From Ryuthela nishihirai (taxonomy: Eukaryota > Arthropoda > Arachnida > Araneae > Heptathelidae), in contig JAWZYU010000034.1 of NCBI GenBank assembly GCA_038380435.1, positions 38,192,901-38,256,900 of the forward strand: a stretch of 64,000 nt of DNA, written 5' to 3'. Below the pieces are notes generated by a model. That model was not told the origin of the DNA. It made no database searches and saw only the letters and a program-made list of their open reading frames with translations. Below are positions 10,027 to 20,745 of the stretch, piece after piece; the stretch's first letter is position 1; each line of letters starts with the position of its first letter. A program made the position numbers and the translations under genes.

Positions 10027-10412
10027 GTTGTTTTACGTCTGAGCGGCACTTTTTTGTACACCATGGGCTAAACGGCCAGGCATGGACCCCGAAGGCTCAA
10101 AGAAGCTTGGGGGAGGGGACCCACTGGAACAGCTGTTAGGAAGACAGATGGTAGCCTCCCGTCAAGGCCATCAGCATGTTCTTAAACGTGCACAGGGTAC
10201 GGCTCTCCCGCACACGCGGCCACTGCTTAACGTCCCATCCGACGTACGGCAGCCTTTACAAGCCCATCGGTGTCTTCTACTGACCGTGGTCTTCTACTGA
10301 CCATCGGTGTCTTCTACTGACCGCGGAGGTAAATCTCAACGCTGACTTAGCTGGGACTCGAACCTGGGAACTGCAGATTACGAGCCTGGCGCGCTACCTA
10401 CTGAGCCACCCC
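10027..10412 (-). mobile_element. SINE-A in the left arm of the palindrome
   Basis: The flanks TTTTTGTTCGG (10,017 and 10,415) are an 11-bp TSD. Inside the body a short segment ending in GTGTCTTCTACTGACC is triplicated (about 10,267-10,322), an alteration unique to this copy. Confidence 0.85.
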
Positions 10413-10659
10413 ATTTTTTGTTCGGTATTCGAAGAGTTATGAACGCTGGAATATTAAACAGGCTACAAAAAAATTGATCCCCAAATTTAATCAAGAGTGT
10501 TAAGAGTACTAGATGCATTGCATTTAACACTTTACTAGTATGAACTATGATTCTAATCACTTAAACTCTTTTAAAGTTTAAATATAATTTTTTGGTTGAT
10601 TTTTTTTTGTAGCTGTTAAATATTTCAGCGTTGATAACTCTTTGAATACTGAAGAAATA

Positions 10660-11031
10660 GGGACGGGGGTGGCTCAGTCTGTAGCGCGCGAGGCTCGTAA
10701 TCTGCAGTTCCCAGGTTCGAGTCCCAGTTGGGTCAGCATTGAGACTTATCTCCGTAAAACTCCGTGCCCACGGTCAGTAGGGGACACCGATGGGCTTGGA
10801 AGGCTGCCGTCCATCAGATGGGACGTTAAGCCGTGGTTTCGTGTGCGGAAGAGCCACTCCTGCCCACGTTAAAGAACACACCGGATGGCCTTGACGGCAG
10901 GCTACCATCTGTCTCCCAATTGCTGTCCAGTGGGTCTCCTCTCTCAACCTTCTCTGAGCCTTCGGGGTCCTTGTAACGTGGTCATTTAGCCCATTATGTG
11001 TAAAAAAAAAGTGCCACTCAGAGGTAAAACA
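10660..11031 (+). mobile_element. SINE-A in the right arm of the palindrome
   Basis: It mirrors the copy at 10,027-10,412. It has lost a stretch of the body (CCGTAAAACTCCGTGCCCAC) and its 3' end reads GAGGTAAAACAAATG, with no AACCC tail. Confidence 0.85.
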
Positions 11032-11200
11032 AATGTTGTTTAAAATCGACATTTGACTAAGATCTTTAATTGATCTTTACACATGTTTTTCATTAAAAAT
11101 CACATTCAAGAAGAATTTGAGCTGTGAATGTGATTTTCTATTCCGATAACGGAACTGCTTCTATTTTTCCGTCCAATACCTTCACATTGTAGTATAATAA

Positions 11201-12060
11201 ATGTCTTTCGCATTCTTTAATAACATGCTAGAAGTTATTTGGATGAATCGCCGAGACAATTGAAAAGGTATTAACAACAGCAAATTCAAGATTCTTTGAT
11301 TTAATGCGTTGGAAGTACTAGCTTAAAAGTAATTTTGTTAGAATAACAGGATATAGTTAATTCTTTATAAGTATCATTACTTGTTTTTCAAGTGTTTATG
11401 TCTTAGCTCTGGTATGGAATTCTTTTGGAAAATGTAGAAATGGAACGTAAACACCCAAATTTCGCTTTGTAGTTTAAAATCACATTAGCGATTCCTGTAA
11501 TTTCAGGAATAATTTTCGTTCGTCCTTCAGAAAATAAGCATAAAAATGACTTAATCAGTTTTTTATCTGTATAGAAACATTTTTGTATTGAAAATTATAG
11601 TTATTTTATGCAAATAAAATAACGGTAGCTAATAAAAAACGAAGACTGTATCAATTCTTTGGTAAAAAACATAAAAATTACTAAAAGAACTGCATACTTC
11701 ACTGGAGCTGCTTTACTGTACTCTTCTGAACGATGCCAAATAACACGGTCTGTAAACCAAAGTCCCAGAAGTAAAGCCCGAGGCTTTATTGTTACACATG
11801 CTTGCGTTTGGCTCTAGCTGTTAAGAGATGGGTGCTGGAAGAAATGGGAGGGTTGGTAGGAGGGGGGGGGGGAGATTTAAGGGGAAGGTGAGAAAATACA
11901 TTTAAAGCTCCTTCCCTCTTCTGCACAGTTAGCGGAACTTGGACAGAACTGTGCCAGTAACCTCTTTCCCACATCAACAACAGGAGCAAGAGATCTCTGG
12001 TAGCATACCGAAAGCCGAAATGCCGTGGTAAAATCAAGGCCATAGTGTTTAGTGATGAGA
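11201..12060. other. Upstream region of the 12-kb gene
   Basis: AT-rich noncoding DNA without a clear transposon. A G-run (11,862-11,871) and short pyrimidine tracts lie near 11,860-11,960. No second ATG or exon is supported. It should hold the proximal regulatory DNA of the downstream gene, but I cannot name factor sites with confidence. Confidence 0.4.
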
Positions 12061-12075
12061 AGCGATGACCGCAGC

Positions 12076-12085
12076 TATATATAAA
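12076..12085 (+). promoter_or_regulatory. TATA box of the secreted Pro/Gly-rich protein gene
   Basis: TATATATAAA lies 110 bp upstream of the ATG. A start about 30-38 bp downstream would fall at 12,106-12,115, where ATATCACACATC gives a plausible initiator. The leader would be about 80-90 nt without upstream ATGs that I can see in a good context. Confidence 0.6.
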
Positions 12086-12194
12086 GAGGAAATCCACGAT
12101 GCTTACGGGGATATCACACATCTGGATACGAACTGTTTTTGTGAATAAAGTGAACGGTCTTCGCTGCTACTGAAGAACGCTAAATTTGGGAACT

Positions 12195-12610
12195 ATGCAT
12201 TTGGTGATCGTCACAGCTGCAGTTCTTTTATATTTGACTGTTGCAGGGGCCCAAGGGCCTCCTTTGCCGCCTCCGCCGCCGCCGCCGCCTCCTCCGTCGC
12301 CCTATGGGATGTACGGACCTATGAATCCATACAGTACCAGCAGTAGCCTTAATGTTGTCTATCCGCCTCCTCCGAACAACATGTATGGTGGACCCTATCC
12401 ATCCGGCAGCAGTGTGGGTGGATATCCAGCAGCAAGTAGTCCAGGGGGTTATCCGATGCCTGGCAGTCCAGGAGGTTATCCAACGGCACCAGGAAGATAT
12501 CCTTCCTATGGTCCACCTCCAATGTCAACCAGTTATTATCCTCCACCTTTCCAGACGTTTAGTGGGATGATGCCTATGAATGATCCATACTCATCACCTT
12601 CATCTCCTGG
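12195..12610 (+). CDS. Secreted Pro/Gly/Tyr-rich protein, exon 1
   Basis: This exon encodes residues 1-138 plus two bases of codon 139. The ATG at 12,195 is chosen because a hydrophobic signal peptide follows at once (MHLVIVTAAVLLYLTVAGAQ, likely cut near residue 19-21). Residues 22-36 are almost all proline. Residues 37-138 are rich in Pro, Gly, Tyr and Ser, with GGYP repeated at about 75, 84 and 93 and several PPP and YPPP motifs. There is no cysteine. The exon ends at CTGG/GTAAGT, a strong donor; unspliced RNA would stop at TAA within the donor, giving a 139-residue product. The protein is probably extracellular: cuticle, silk-gland, matrix or peptide-precursor roles are all possible and none is shown. 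Joined to 43,664-43,721 it gives 157 residues. No family name is assigned. Confidence 0.75.
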
Positions 12611-12737
12611 GTAAGTGATCATTTTCTCATTCTGTTCGATGGCCTTTTTTTTTTCAGATTTGATACGAAGATGATAGGCTTTGTTTGAGGGCGAAGGCGA
12701 CGATCCTATTTGGCCCTGTTTCAGGACCAATATCGTG

Positions 12738-13128
12738 GGTTGGTTTGGGTTGTTTTACCTCTGAGCGGCACTTTTTTGCACATCATGGGCTAAATGGCCA
12801 GGTCACATGGACCCCAAAAGCTCAGAGAAGGTTGGGGGAGGGGACCCACTGGAACAGCTGTTGGGAGACAGATGGTAGCCTCCCGTCAAGGCCATCCAGC
12901 GTGTTCTTTAACGTGCACAGGGTATGGCTCTCCCGCACAGGGGGCCAAGGCTTAACGTCCCATCCGATGGACGGCGGTCTTTCCAAGCCCATCGGTGTCC
13001 CCTACTGACGGTGGGCAGGGCGGGGAATTTTGCGGAGATAAATCTCAACGCTGACCCAGCTGGGACTCGAACCTGGGAACTACAGATTACGAGCCTGGCG
13101 CGCTACCGACTGAGCCACCCCCGCCCCT
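12738..13128 (-). mobile_element. SINE-A, full length
   Basis: A perfect 12-bp TSD, ACCAATATCGTG, is at 12,726 and 13,130. It sits only 127 bp downstream of the exon 1 donor. Confidence 0.95.
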
Positions 13129-13139
13129 AACCAATATCG

Positions 13140-13950
13140 TGAAAAATTCATCTTGTTTAAGGACAGATATTATCATCTTGTTTAAGGACAGATATCCTAT
13201 AACTTATTCTGCTTAAGGACTGAGATTATGATGATTCACTTTATTTGCGGACCGAGATTAAGATGAACTCTGTTGAAGACCTCTTTTTCTCTGTTTCAAG
13301 ACCGAGATTATGATGATCTGCTCTGTTGAGGACCGAGATTAGGATAATTTATTCTGTTTGAGAGCCGAGATTAAGATGATCTCTGTTTGAGGACCGAGAT
13401 TCAGATGATTTACTTTGAGAAGAGAGATTACGATGATTTACCCAGTTGATGATCAAGATTGTGATGATCACCCCTATTTCAGCAACAAGAGCATGATGAT
13501 TTAACCAGTTTCACGATCAAGATGATGACGACTGGCTCTGTTTCAGGACCAAGATGGTAATGATCGGCACAGCTTCAAGATTAAAATGATGATGATATGC
13601 GCTCTTTGAGAACAAGACATTATTTTGCCTATTTCAGGTCCAAGATCATAATGATTGTCTCAGATTCAAGGTGAAAATGAGGATGATATTCGCTCTTTGA
13701 GGATCAAGCTGTGATGATTCACCCTGTTTCAGGACCAAGATCGTGATGATTGGCTCAGCTTCAAGACGAAGATCAAGTTGATTGGTGCTGTTTAAAAACC
13801 GAGATATAGGCTGACTTGATTATGTTGATCATCAGATTAAAATAATTTCTCTGTTTGTGCATCGAAAGGAGGATATTTCGCTACATTTAAGAACCGAGAT
13901 GATGACTGAACCTGTGTGAGCACCGAGGTGAATAACTTGTCTCATTTGAA
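13140..13950. repeat. Degenerate minisatellite, unit about 40 bp
   Basis: Words such as GGACCGAGATTATGATGATT and CTCTGTTTGAGGACC recur every 35-50 bp with many substitutions and indels. Early units read TTGTTTAAGGACAGATATTA. The spacing is irregular, so it is old. It lies at the 5' end of the intron. Confidence 0.75.
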
Positions 13951-13960
13951 GACCATGATA

Positions 13961-14350
13961 GTTGGGTTGGGTTGTTTTACCTCTGAGCGGCACTTTTTTG
14001 CACACCATGGGCTAAATGGCCAGGTCACATGGACCCCGAAGGCTCAGAGAAGGTTGGGGGAGGGGACCCACTGGAACAGCTGTTGGGAGACAGATGGTAG
14101 CCTCCCGTCAAGGCCATCCAGCGTGTTCTTTAACGTGCACAGGGTATGGTTCTCCCGCACACGGGGCCACGGCTTAACGTCCCATCCGACGGACGGCGGC
14201 CTTTCCAAGCCCATCGGTGTCCCCTACTGACCGTGGGCAGGGCGGGGAATTTTGCGGAGATAAATCTCAACGCTGACCCAGCTGGAACTCGAACCTGGGA
14301 ACTACAGATTACGAGCCTGGCGCGATACCGACTGAGCCACCCTCGCCCCC
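13961..14350 (-). mobile_element. SINE-A, full length
   Basis: A complete copy, inserted at the end of the degenerate minisatellite. The head has one change in the T-arm (GGAACTCGAACC) and in box A (GCGATACCGACT). No clear TSD. Confidence 0.9.
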
Positions 14351-14511
14351 GAGAATTTGGACTTGCTCTTCTGACAAAGACCTATTATCAACATTTAATT
14401 CTGAAATTTTATCTACGTGGGTGGACATCATATGGATTGTTACAGACGATTCTCGAGCAGGAAGCCACTGGACAGATGTTGAAAGGTACTGAGCCACTGG
14501 ACAGGTGAAGA

Positions 14512-14767
14512 CTCCCGTCAAGGCTATCTAGTGTGTTCATTAACGTACGCAGGGTATGGTTTTCGCGCACACTGAGCCACTTTAACGTGTCATCCGACGG
14601 ACGGCGGCCTGTCAAGGCCAAGCATTGAAATTGTCCGTGGGCAGAGCAGGGAATTATACGCAGATAAATCTCAATACTGACCCTGGCGGGACTCGAACCT
14701 GGGAAGTGCAGTTACGAGCCTGGCGCTCTTCCGACTGAGAACCGCCGTCCTTCAAACTTTGTCGATC
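14512..14767 (-). repeat. 256-bp duplicate of part of an old SINE-A plus flank
   Basis: This is nearly identical to 5,057-5,312, both 256 bp, differing at roughly nine or ten positions. The match includes not only old SINE-A sequence but also the TSD and flank TTCAAACTTTGTCGATC, so a piece of that locus was copied here rather than the SINE transposing again. A younger SINE-A begins at the very next base. Confidence 0.8.
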
Positions 14768-15152
14768 GGGGCGGGGGTGGCTCAGTCGGTAGCACGCCAG
14801 GCTCGTAATCTGTAGTTCCCAGGTTCGAGTCCCAGCTGGATCAACGTTGAGACTTATCTCCGCAAAATTCCCCGCCTTGCCCACGGTCAGTAGGGGACAC
14901 CAATGGGCTTGAAAAGACCGCCGTCCGTCGGATGGACGTTAAGCCGTGACCCGTGTGCGGGAGAGCCATACCCTGTGCACGTTAAAGAACACGCTGGATG
15001 GCCTTGACGGGAGGCTACCATCTGTCTCCCAACAGCTGTTCCAGTGGGTCACCTCCCCCAATCTTCTCTGAGCCTTCGGGGTCCATGTGACCTGGCCATT
15101 TAGCCCATGGTGTGCAAAAAAGTGCCGCTCAGAGGTAAAACAACCCAACCCT
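14768..15152 (+). mobile_element. SINE-A, full length
   Basis: It starts GGGGCGGGGGTGGCTCAG immediately after the duplicated block and ends AACAACCCAACC. Private changes include GGTAGCACGCC in the A-box region and GATGGACG in the body. Confidence 0.9.
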
Positions 15153-15480
15153 ATCCAGACAAATGCAAAATAAGATCTCTAGACTAAGGACCCTGTCCTT
15201 AGTCGAGATTACTAAATAATACTTCATGCAAAGTAAGAAAAAGTCCTTCACTGAACTGTATAAGGTGTAACACTATAGAAGGTGTACAACACATACTTCT
15301 GGAATGCCCTATATATGATCTGCATAGGAGCATGCTAAAAGACAACCTAAAATGAATCAATGTCCATATCATCAATCTACAAACACTACTATTAAACGAG
15401 AAAAAGAAATCAAGGAAAAAAAATGGGAAATTGTTATCAATTTTCTTACAGTTTCTGGACTCTTCCATAACATATACATG

Positions 15481-15863
15481 GAGCGGGGTTGGCTCAGTCG
15501 GTAGCGCGCCAGGCTCGTAATCTGTAGTTCGCAGGTTCGAGTCTCAGCTGGGTCAGCGTTGAGATTTATCTCCGCAAAACTCCCCGCCCTCCCCACGGTC
15601 AGTAGGGGATACCGATGGGCTTGAAGAGGCCGCAATCCGTCGGATGGGACGATAAGCTGTGGCACCGTGTGCGGGAGAGCCATACCCTATGCACGTCAAA
15701 GAACACGCTGGATGGCCTTGACGGGAGGCTACGATCTGTCTCCCAACAGCTGTTCCAGTGGGTCCCCTCCCCCAACCTTCTCTGAGCCTTCGGGGTCCTT
15801 GTGACCTGGTCATTTAGCCCATGGTGTGCAAAAAAGTGCAGCTAAGAGGTAAAACAACCCAAA
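15481..15863 (+). mobile_element. SINE-A, full length
   Basis: A complete copy with several private changes (GGTTGGCTCAG, GTTCGCAGGTTCGAG, GGGACGATAAGCTG). It ends AAAACAACCCAAACC. Confidence 0.9.
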
Positions 15864-16107
15864 CCTGTGATAATTTATTATTGACTTGTGCCTTTGCTCA
15901 CAAGTGTTGTCGTAGTTCATCAGAATAGCGGCAATTGGTTAAGTGATTTTTATATTTTCGTAAACCTTCATAGATTGTTCCTTGATCAAGTGTTTATACT
16001 AGAATTTCCTAAATTGCTGATATAAAAAAATCTTTAAAAATCACACACAGATTGCCTGTAAATGTAGAATTCCATTACAACTTAAGTGGATTGTTGTCTG
16101 ATGTTCG
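15864..16107. other. Unassigned AT-rich spacer
   Basis: No gene and no repeat recognised. Confidence 0.5.
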
Positions 16108-16116
16108 GTTTAGCGG

Positions 16117-16501
16117 GTTGGGTTGTTTTACCTCTGAGCGGCATTTTTTGCACACCATGGGCTAAATGGCCAGGTCACATGGACCCCGAAGGCTCAGAGA
16201 AGGTTGGGGGAGGGGACCCACTGGAACAGCTGCTGGGAGACAGATGGTAGCTTCCCTTCAAGGCCATCCAAAGTGTTCTTTAACGTGCACAGGGTATGGC
16301 TCTCCCGCACACGGGGCCACGGCTTAACGTCCCATCCGACGGACGGCGGCCTTTCCAAGCCCATTGGTGTCCCCTACTGACCGTGGGCAGGGCGGGGAAT
16401 TTTGCGGAGATAAATCTCAACGCTGACCCAGCTGGGACTCGAACCTGGGAACTACAGATTACGAGCCTGGCGCGCTACCGATTGAGCCACCCCCGCCCCC
16501 A
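16117..16501 (-). mobile_element. SINE-A, full length
   Basis: The 9-bp TSD GTTTAGCGG is at 16,108 and 16,502. Confidence 0.95.
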
Positions 16502-16612
16502 GTTTAGCGGTTAGCAATAATTTTTCCCCATAAGTAGCAATGGAATTCTATATATACAGATAATCTATGTATTCACTACGGACTGATTTTTTCATTAATA
16601 ACGCTTCAGTGT

Positions 16613-17000
16613 TGTTGGGTTGGGTTGTTTTACTTCTGAGCGGCACTTTTTTGCACACCATGGGCTAAATGGCCAGGTCACATGGACCCCGAAGGCTCAG
16701 AGAAGGTTGGGGGAGGGGACCCACTGGAACAGCTGTTGGGAGACAGATGGTAGCCTCCCGTCAAGGCCATCCAGCGTGTTCTTTAACGTGCACAGGGTAT
16801 GGCTCTCCCGCACACGGGGCCACGGCTTAACGTCCCATCCGACGGGCGGCGGCCTTTCCAAGCCCATCGGTGTCCTCTACTGACCGTGGGCAGGGCGGGG
16901 AATTTTACGGAGATAAATCTCAACGCTGACTCAGCTGGGGCTCGAACCTGGAACTACAGATTACGAGCCTGGCGCGCTACCGACTGAGCCACCCCGCCCC
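16613..17000 (-). mobile_element. SINE-A, full length
   Basis: The perfect 12-bp TSD ACGCTTCAGTGT is at 16,601 and 17,001. Confidence 0.95.
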
Positions 17001-17149
17001 ACGCTTCAGTGTGAGTGACTTCCTCATTAACATCTTATTCATTAGCAAAAATTATAAAATAAGTTGCTTTTCCTGATTATAGATGGAGCAAGGTCTGGCA
17101 CATTCAGCGAAATATATAAAGGTCACATTATGGAAACAAGTTATCGCCT

Positions 17150-17222
17150 TATGCTTGGTTCAGTGGGTAGAGCACTCTGGCATGTCTAGAGGGTCGTGGG
17201 TTCGAATCGTCGTGGGTCGGTA
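17150..17222 (+). mobile_element. tRNA-derived head of another SINE or tRNA pseudogene
   Basis: TGGTTCAGTGGGTAGAGCAC resembles an A box and GGGTTCGAATCGT a B box, about 45 bp apart. The anticodon loop lacks the normal U33 and the acceptor stem does not pair well, so a working tRNA gene is unlikely. No match to the SINE-A or SINE-B body follows. Confidence 0.55.
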
Positions 17223-17477
17223 ATAATTTTCTTCCACATCACTGTGTATGATTTCATTTCTTACATAACATGGTGCAGCAACTGCTGTTCTGAAAAGCTT
17301 GTTTTGTAACATTTGAAATTTTTTGAGTTGACATTCTTTAGCATTACTCTAAGTAGGTGAAGCATACATTAAAATAGTATCGATGATTGTTTTGTACAAT
17401 AGTAGCTTGTTTTCAAAAAAAAGTTCAGAACATCTTAAAACCGAATTAAAATTGCACCTTACTCATGGAGCTTTATT

Positions 17478-17964
17478 CCCAGGTTCGAGTCCCAGCTGGG
17501 TCAGCGTTGAGATTTATCTCCGCAAAATTCCCCGCCCTGCCCACGGTCAGTAGGGGACACCGATGGGCTTGGAAAGGCCGCCGTCCGTCGGATAGGACGT
17601 GTACGGGAGAGCCATATTCTGTGCACGTTAAAGAACACGCTGGATGGCCTTGACGGGAGACTACCATCTGTCTCCCAACAGCTGTTCCAGTGGGTCACCT
17701 CCCCCAACCTTCTCTGAGCTTTCGGGTCCCTGTGACCTGGCCATTTAGCCCATGGTGTGCAAAAAAGTGCCGCTCAGAGGTAAAACAACCCAACGTTAAA
17801 GAACACGCTGGATGGCCTTGATGGGAGGCTACCATCTGTTTCCCAACAGCTGTTCCAGTGGGTCCCCTCCCCCAACCTTCTCTGAGCTTTCGGAATCCCT
17901 GTGACCTGGCCATTTAGCTCATGGTGTGCAAAAAAGTGCCACTCAGAGGTAAAACAACCGAACC
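17478..17964 (+). mobile_element. 5'-truncated SINE-A with duplicated tail
   Basis: A perfect 14-bp TSD, CATGGAGCTTTATT, is at 17,464 and 17,965. The copy begins inside the B box (CCCAGGTTCGAG), so the 5' head was lost at insertion. The tail is present twice. Truncation together with an intact TSD indicates target-primed reverse transcription. Confidence 0.95.
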
Positions 17965-18430
17965 CATGGAGCTTTATTGGTAACATTTGCAACGTGGTCT
18001 CGCTAGTTGAGTTTGTGATGTATATTGGCTCCAAGATATTGATAGTTTTCTCTCCATTCTATCACATTGTTAAACAATTTGACAGTGGGAATATAGACCA
18101 ATTTTTTATGCGTTAAAAGAAGTGCTGCACTTTTGCTGATGTTAATTTTGACGCACCCTTTATGCACCCAATTTTCAATCACTTTTAGCTGTGCCCGAAG
18201 TCTTTCAATTGCTATTTTCGTAATTTAAAGATGACGCCATGACAGCTGTATCATCTACATACAGAGTAAATTGGACTCTATCCAATTTAGGAATGTTACC
18301 AACATAGATGCTAAAAAGATTTGGACCAAGCAAAGATCCTTGAGGTACTGCAGAAGAAAGTAGTCTAGTTCCAGAGATGCAATCTCTAATTTTCACTTGA
18401 AATTAACTAAGAGAGAGGAAATCTTTAATG

Positions 18431-18722
18431 GGTTGGGTTGTTTTACCTCTGAGCGGCACTTTTTTGCACACCATGGGCTAAATGGCCAGGTCACATGGAC
18501 CCCGAAGGCTCAGAGAAGGTTGGTGGAGGGGACCCACTGGAACAGCTGTTGGGAGACAGATGGTAGCCTCCCGTCAAGCCCATCCAGCCTGTTCTTTAAC
18601 GTGCACAGGGTATGGCTCTCCCGCACACGGGACCACGGCTTAACATCCCATCCGACGGACGGCGGCCTTTCCAAGCCCATCGGTGTCCCCTACTGACCGT
18701 GGGCAGGGCGGGGAATTTTGCG
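18431..18722 (-). mobile_element. 5'-truncated SINE-A
   Basis: The TSD AAATCTTTAATG is at 18,419 and 18,725. The copy ends in the body (GGGGAATTTTGCGG), without the tRNA-like head. Confidence 0.95.
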
Positions 18723-18803
18723 GAAAATCTTTAATGATATGAATGATTAGTTTAAATCAGTTCATATATCCATACTTTATCAAAAGCTTTGGCGATATCA
18801 AGA

Positions 18804-19198
18804 GGGGCGGAGGTGGCTCAGTCGGTAGCGAGCCAGGCTCGTAATCTGTAGTTCCCAGGTTCGAGTCCCAGCTGGGTCAGCGTTGAGATTTATCTCCGCA
18901 AAATTCCCCGCCCTGCCCACGGTCAGTAAGGGACACCGATGGGCTTGGAAAGGCCGCCGTCCGTCGGATGGGACGTTAAGCCGTGGTGCCGTGTGCGGGA
19001 GAGCCATACCCTGTGCACGTTAAAGAACACGCTGGATGGCCTTGACGGGAGGCTACCATCTGTCTCCCAACAGCTGTTCCAGTGGGTCCCCTCCCCCAAC
19101 CTTCTCTGAGCCTTCGGGGTCCATGTGACCTGGCCATTTAGCCCATGGTGTGCAAAAAAGTGCCGCTCAGAGGTAAAACAACCCAACACAACCCAAAA
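18804..19198 (+). mobile_element. SINE-A, full length
   Basis: The flanks TTGGCGATATCAAGA (18,789) and TTGGCGATATCACGA (19,199) are a 15-bp TSD with one mismatch inside the LINE RT gene. The tail is ACCCAACACAACCCAAAA. Confidence 0.95.
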
Positions 19199-19579
19199 TT
19201 GGCGATATCACGAAAAGCTGTTGATTTTATTTAAGATTATCTTTCATTTCACGTATAATGTATCCAATGGATACGTACTAGACTATATACAATACATTTT
19301 ATGCTTAACATTATAAAACAGGAATTGTTCTTTAAAAATTATTGAAACTATAAATTTAACGGTAGTATAATATACTTAAAGTTACATTTTGAAGGTGCCC
19401 CCCCTCTCTCTCCCTCACCTAATCAGAAATGAAACATAAATACACGAGTAAATAAATGAAAACACCGATCACGGGATTCCTTTTACTGCTAATATTTAGC
19501 ATTGTCTTATATAAAATTAATATATTTTTGAATTTGTGCAAAACTGAAATTGGTAGCAAAAATATTATACCCAAAGAAA

Positions 19580-20300
19580 GGTGGTATGTAGAATAGGAAA
19601 AATCACTGACATAAATCCTAAAAAAGAATTGGACTAAGCAAAGATCCTTGAGGCATTCCAGCAGAAAGTAGTCTGGTTGCGGAGATACAATCTCTAATTT
19701 TCAGTGGGCGGGGGTGGCTCAGTCGGTAGCGCGCCATTCTCGTAATCTGTAGTTCCCAGGTTCGAGTCCCAGCTGGGTCAGCGTTAAGATTTATCTCCGC
19801 AAAATTCCCCGCCCTGCCCACGGTCAGTAGGGGACACCGATGGGCTTGGAAAAGCCGCCGGATGGGACGTTAAGCCGTGGCCCCGTGTGCGAGAGAGCCA
19901 TACCTTGTGCACGTTAAAGAACAGGCTGGATGGCCTTGACGGGAGGCTACCATCTGTCTCCCAACAGCTGTTCCAGTGGGTCCCCTCCCCCAACCTTCTC
20001 TGAGCCTTCGGGGTCCATGTGACCTGGCCATTTAGCCCATGGTGTGCAAAAAAGTGCCGCTCAGTGGTAAAACAACCCAACGTTAAAGAACACGCTGGAT
20101 GGCCTTGACGGGAGGCTACCATCTGTCTCCCAACAGCTGTTCCAGTGGGTCCCCTCCCCCAACCTTCTCTGAGCTTTCGGGGTCCATGTGACCTGACCAT
20201 TTAGCCCATGGTGTGCAAAAAAGTGCCGCTCAGTGGTAAAACAACCAAACTCTAATTTTCACTTGAAATGATCTATGAGAGAGGTAATCGTGAATGATCG
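19580..20300 (-). pseudogene. Small jockey-like LINE RT fragment
   Basis: The minus strand reads GMPQGSLLSPILF near 19,620-19,660, the RT block before the catalytic box, related to the 18.2-kb copy. A SINE-A (19,705-20,249) splits it; TCTCTAATTTTCA is duplicated at both sides. Confidence 0.65.
19705..20249 (+). mobile_element. SINE-A with duplicated tail (2 units)
   Basis: A TSD of 12-13 bp (CTCTAATTTTCA) is at 19,692 and 20,250. Both tail units carry GCTCAGTGGTAAAAC instead of GCTCAGAGGTAAAAC, a shared private change showing local duplication. A body segment next to AAAGCCGCCGG is deleted. Confidence 0.95.
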
Positions 20301-20481
20301 AATCAGGAAAATCAATGAGTTTAAAAATCTTTTTTTTTTTAATTTTTAAAAACCAAATTAAAAAAATTGCAGGGTGTTCAGCCTTCTAAACAGGTCTAAA
20401 CTTTCCTTTACATTGCTGATTTATTATATCCTATATACCACTTTTTTGGATATAATACTTTTGCTACCAATTTTAATTTTG

Positions 20482-20690
20482 CACAAGTTCAAAAATACGT
20501 TTTAATTTTTCACAAGTTCAAAAATACGTTTTAATTTTTCACAAGTTCAAAAATACGTTTTAATTTTTCACAAGTTCAAAAATACGTTTTAATTTTTCAC
20601 AAGTTCAAAAAATACGTTTTAATTTTTCACAAGTTCAAAAAAATGCGTTTTAAATTTGCACAAGTTCAAAAATACGGTAATTTTATATTA
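20482..20690. repeat. 29-bp tandem repeat, about 7 copies
   Basis: CAAGTTCAAAAATACGTTTT followed by AATTTTTCA repeats with little variation, except for 1-2 extra A in later units and a TTTGCA variant in the last. It lies in the right arm of the foldback. Confidence 0.9.
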
Positions 20691-20745
20691 AACAACACTT
20701 GGTATTAGCAGCAAAAGCGGGGGAGGCTTGGCATCTCCCTGAATC

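Larger units (their letters stand above)
9855..11200. repeat. 1.3-kb palindrome whose arms each contain a SINE-A
   Basis: TTGGACAAAAAAATGGAAAC and GAATAGAAAATCACATT near 9,868-9,915 recur inverted near 11,125-11,185. ATTCGAAGAGTTATGAACGC at 10,427 recurs inverted near 10,620-10,650. The centre lies near 10,540. The minus-strand SINE at 10,027-10,412 and the plus-strand SINE at 10,660-11,031 occupy mirror positions with matching flanks, so the SINE was already in the arm when it was duplicated in inverse orientation. Confidence 0.7.
17240..19230 (-). pseudogene. Jockey-like LINE reverse transcriptase, broken by three SINE insertions
   Basis: On the minus strand the pieces read, in order, AFRDIAKAFDKVW (about 19,200-19,240, RT block A), then AVPQGSLLGPNLFSIYVGNI and FTLYVDDTAVMAS (18,205-18,396, with an intact V-D-D catalytic pair), then a C-terminal patch LKKFQMLQNKLFRTAV (about 17,280-17,340). 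SINE-A copies at 17,478-17,964, 18,431-18,722 and 18,804-19,198 interrupt it. Between them the LINE sequence resumes directly. Several stops and frameshifts are present. The clade assignment is by motif style. Confidence 0.75.
19480..20745. repeat. Foldback element interrupted by LINE and SINE sequence
   Basis: The left segment (about 19,484-19,600: CTTTTACTGCTAATATTTAG, TTGTGCAAAACTGAAATTGG, AAAGGTGGTATGTAGAATAGG) recurs inverted at 20,430-20,740 (CCTATATACCACTTTTTTGG, GCTACCAATTTTAATTTTGC, ATTAGCAGCAAAAG). The right arm is expanded by a 29-bp tandem repeat. The loop contains a LINE fragment and a SINE-A. Confidence 0.65.

Noticed and set aside
12349..12570. Other-frame reads across the Pro/Gly-rich exon on both strands
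   Set aside because: They are shadows of the exon. Only the frame with signal peptide and phase-compatible splice to 43,664 makes sense.
13916..14230. Repeated frames of 60-140 codons such as those starting MGCFTSERHFFAHHGLNGQV, on both strands at dozens of sites
   Set aside because: They are reads through the SINE-A sequence, mainly its antisense strand. They follow SINE boundaries, lack splice or promoter context and break at random in diverged copies. They are not genes.
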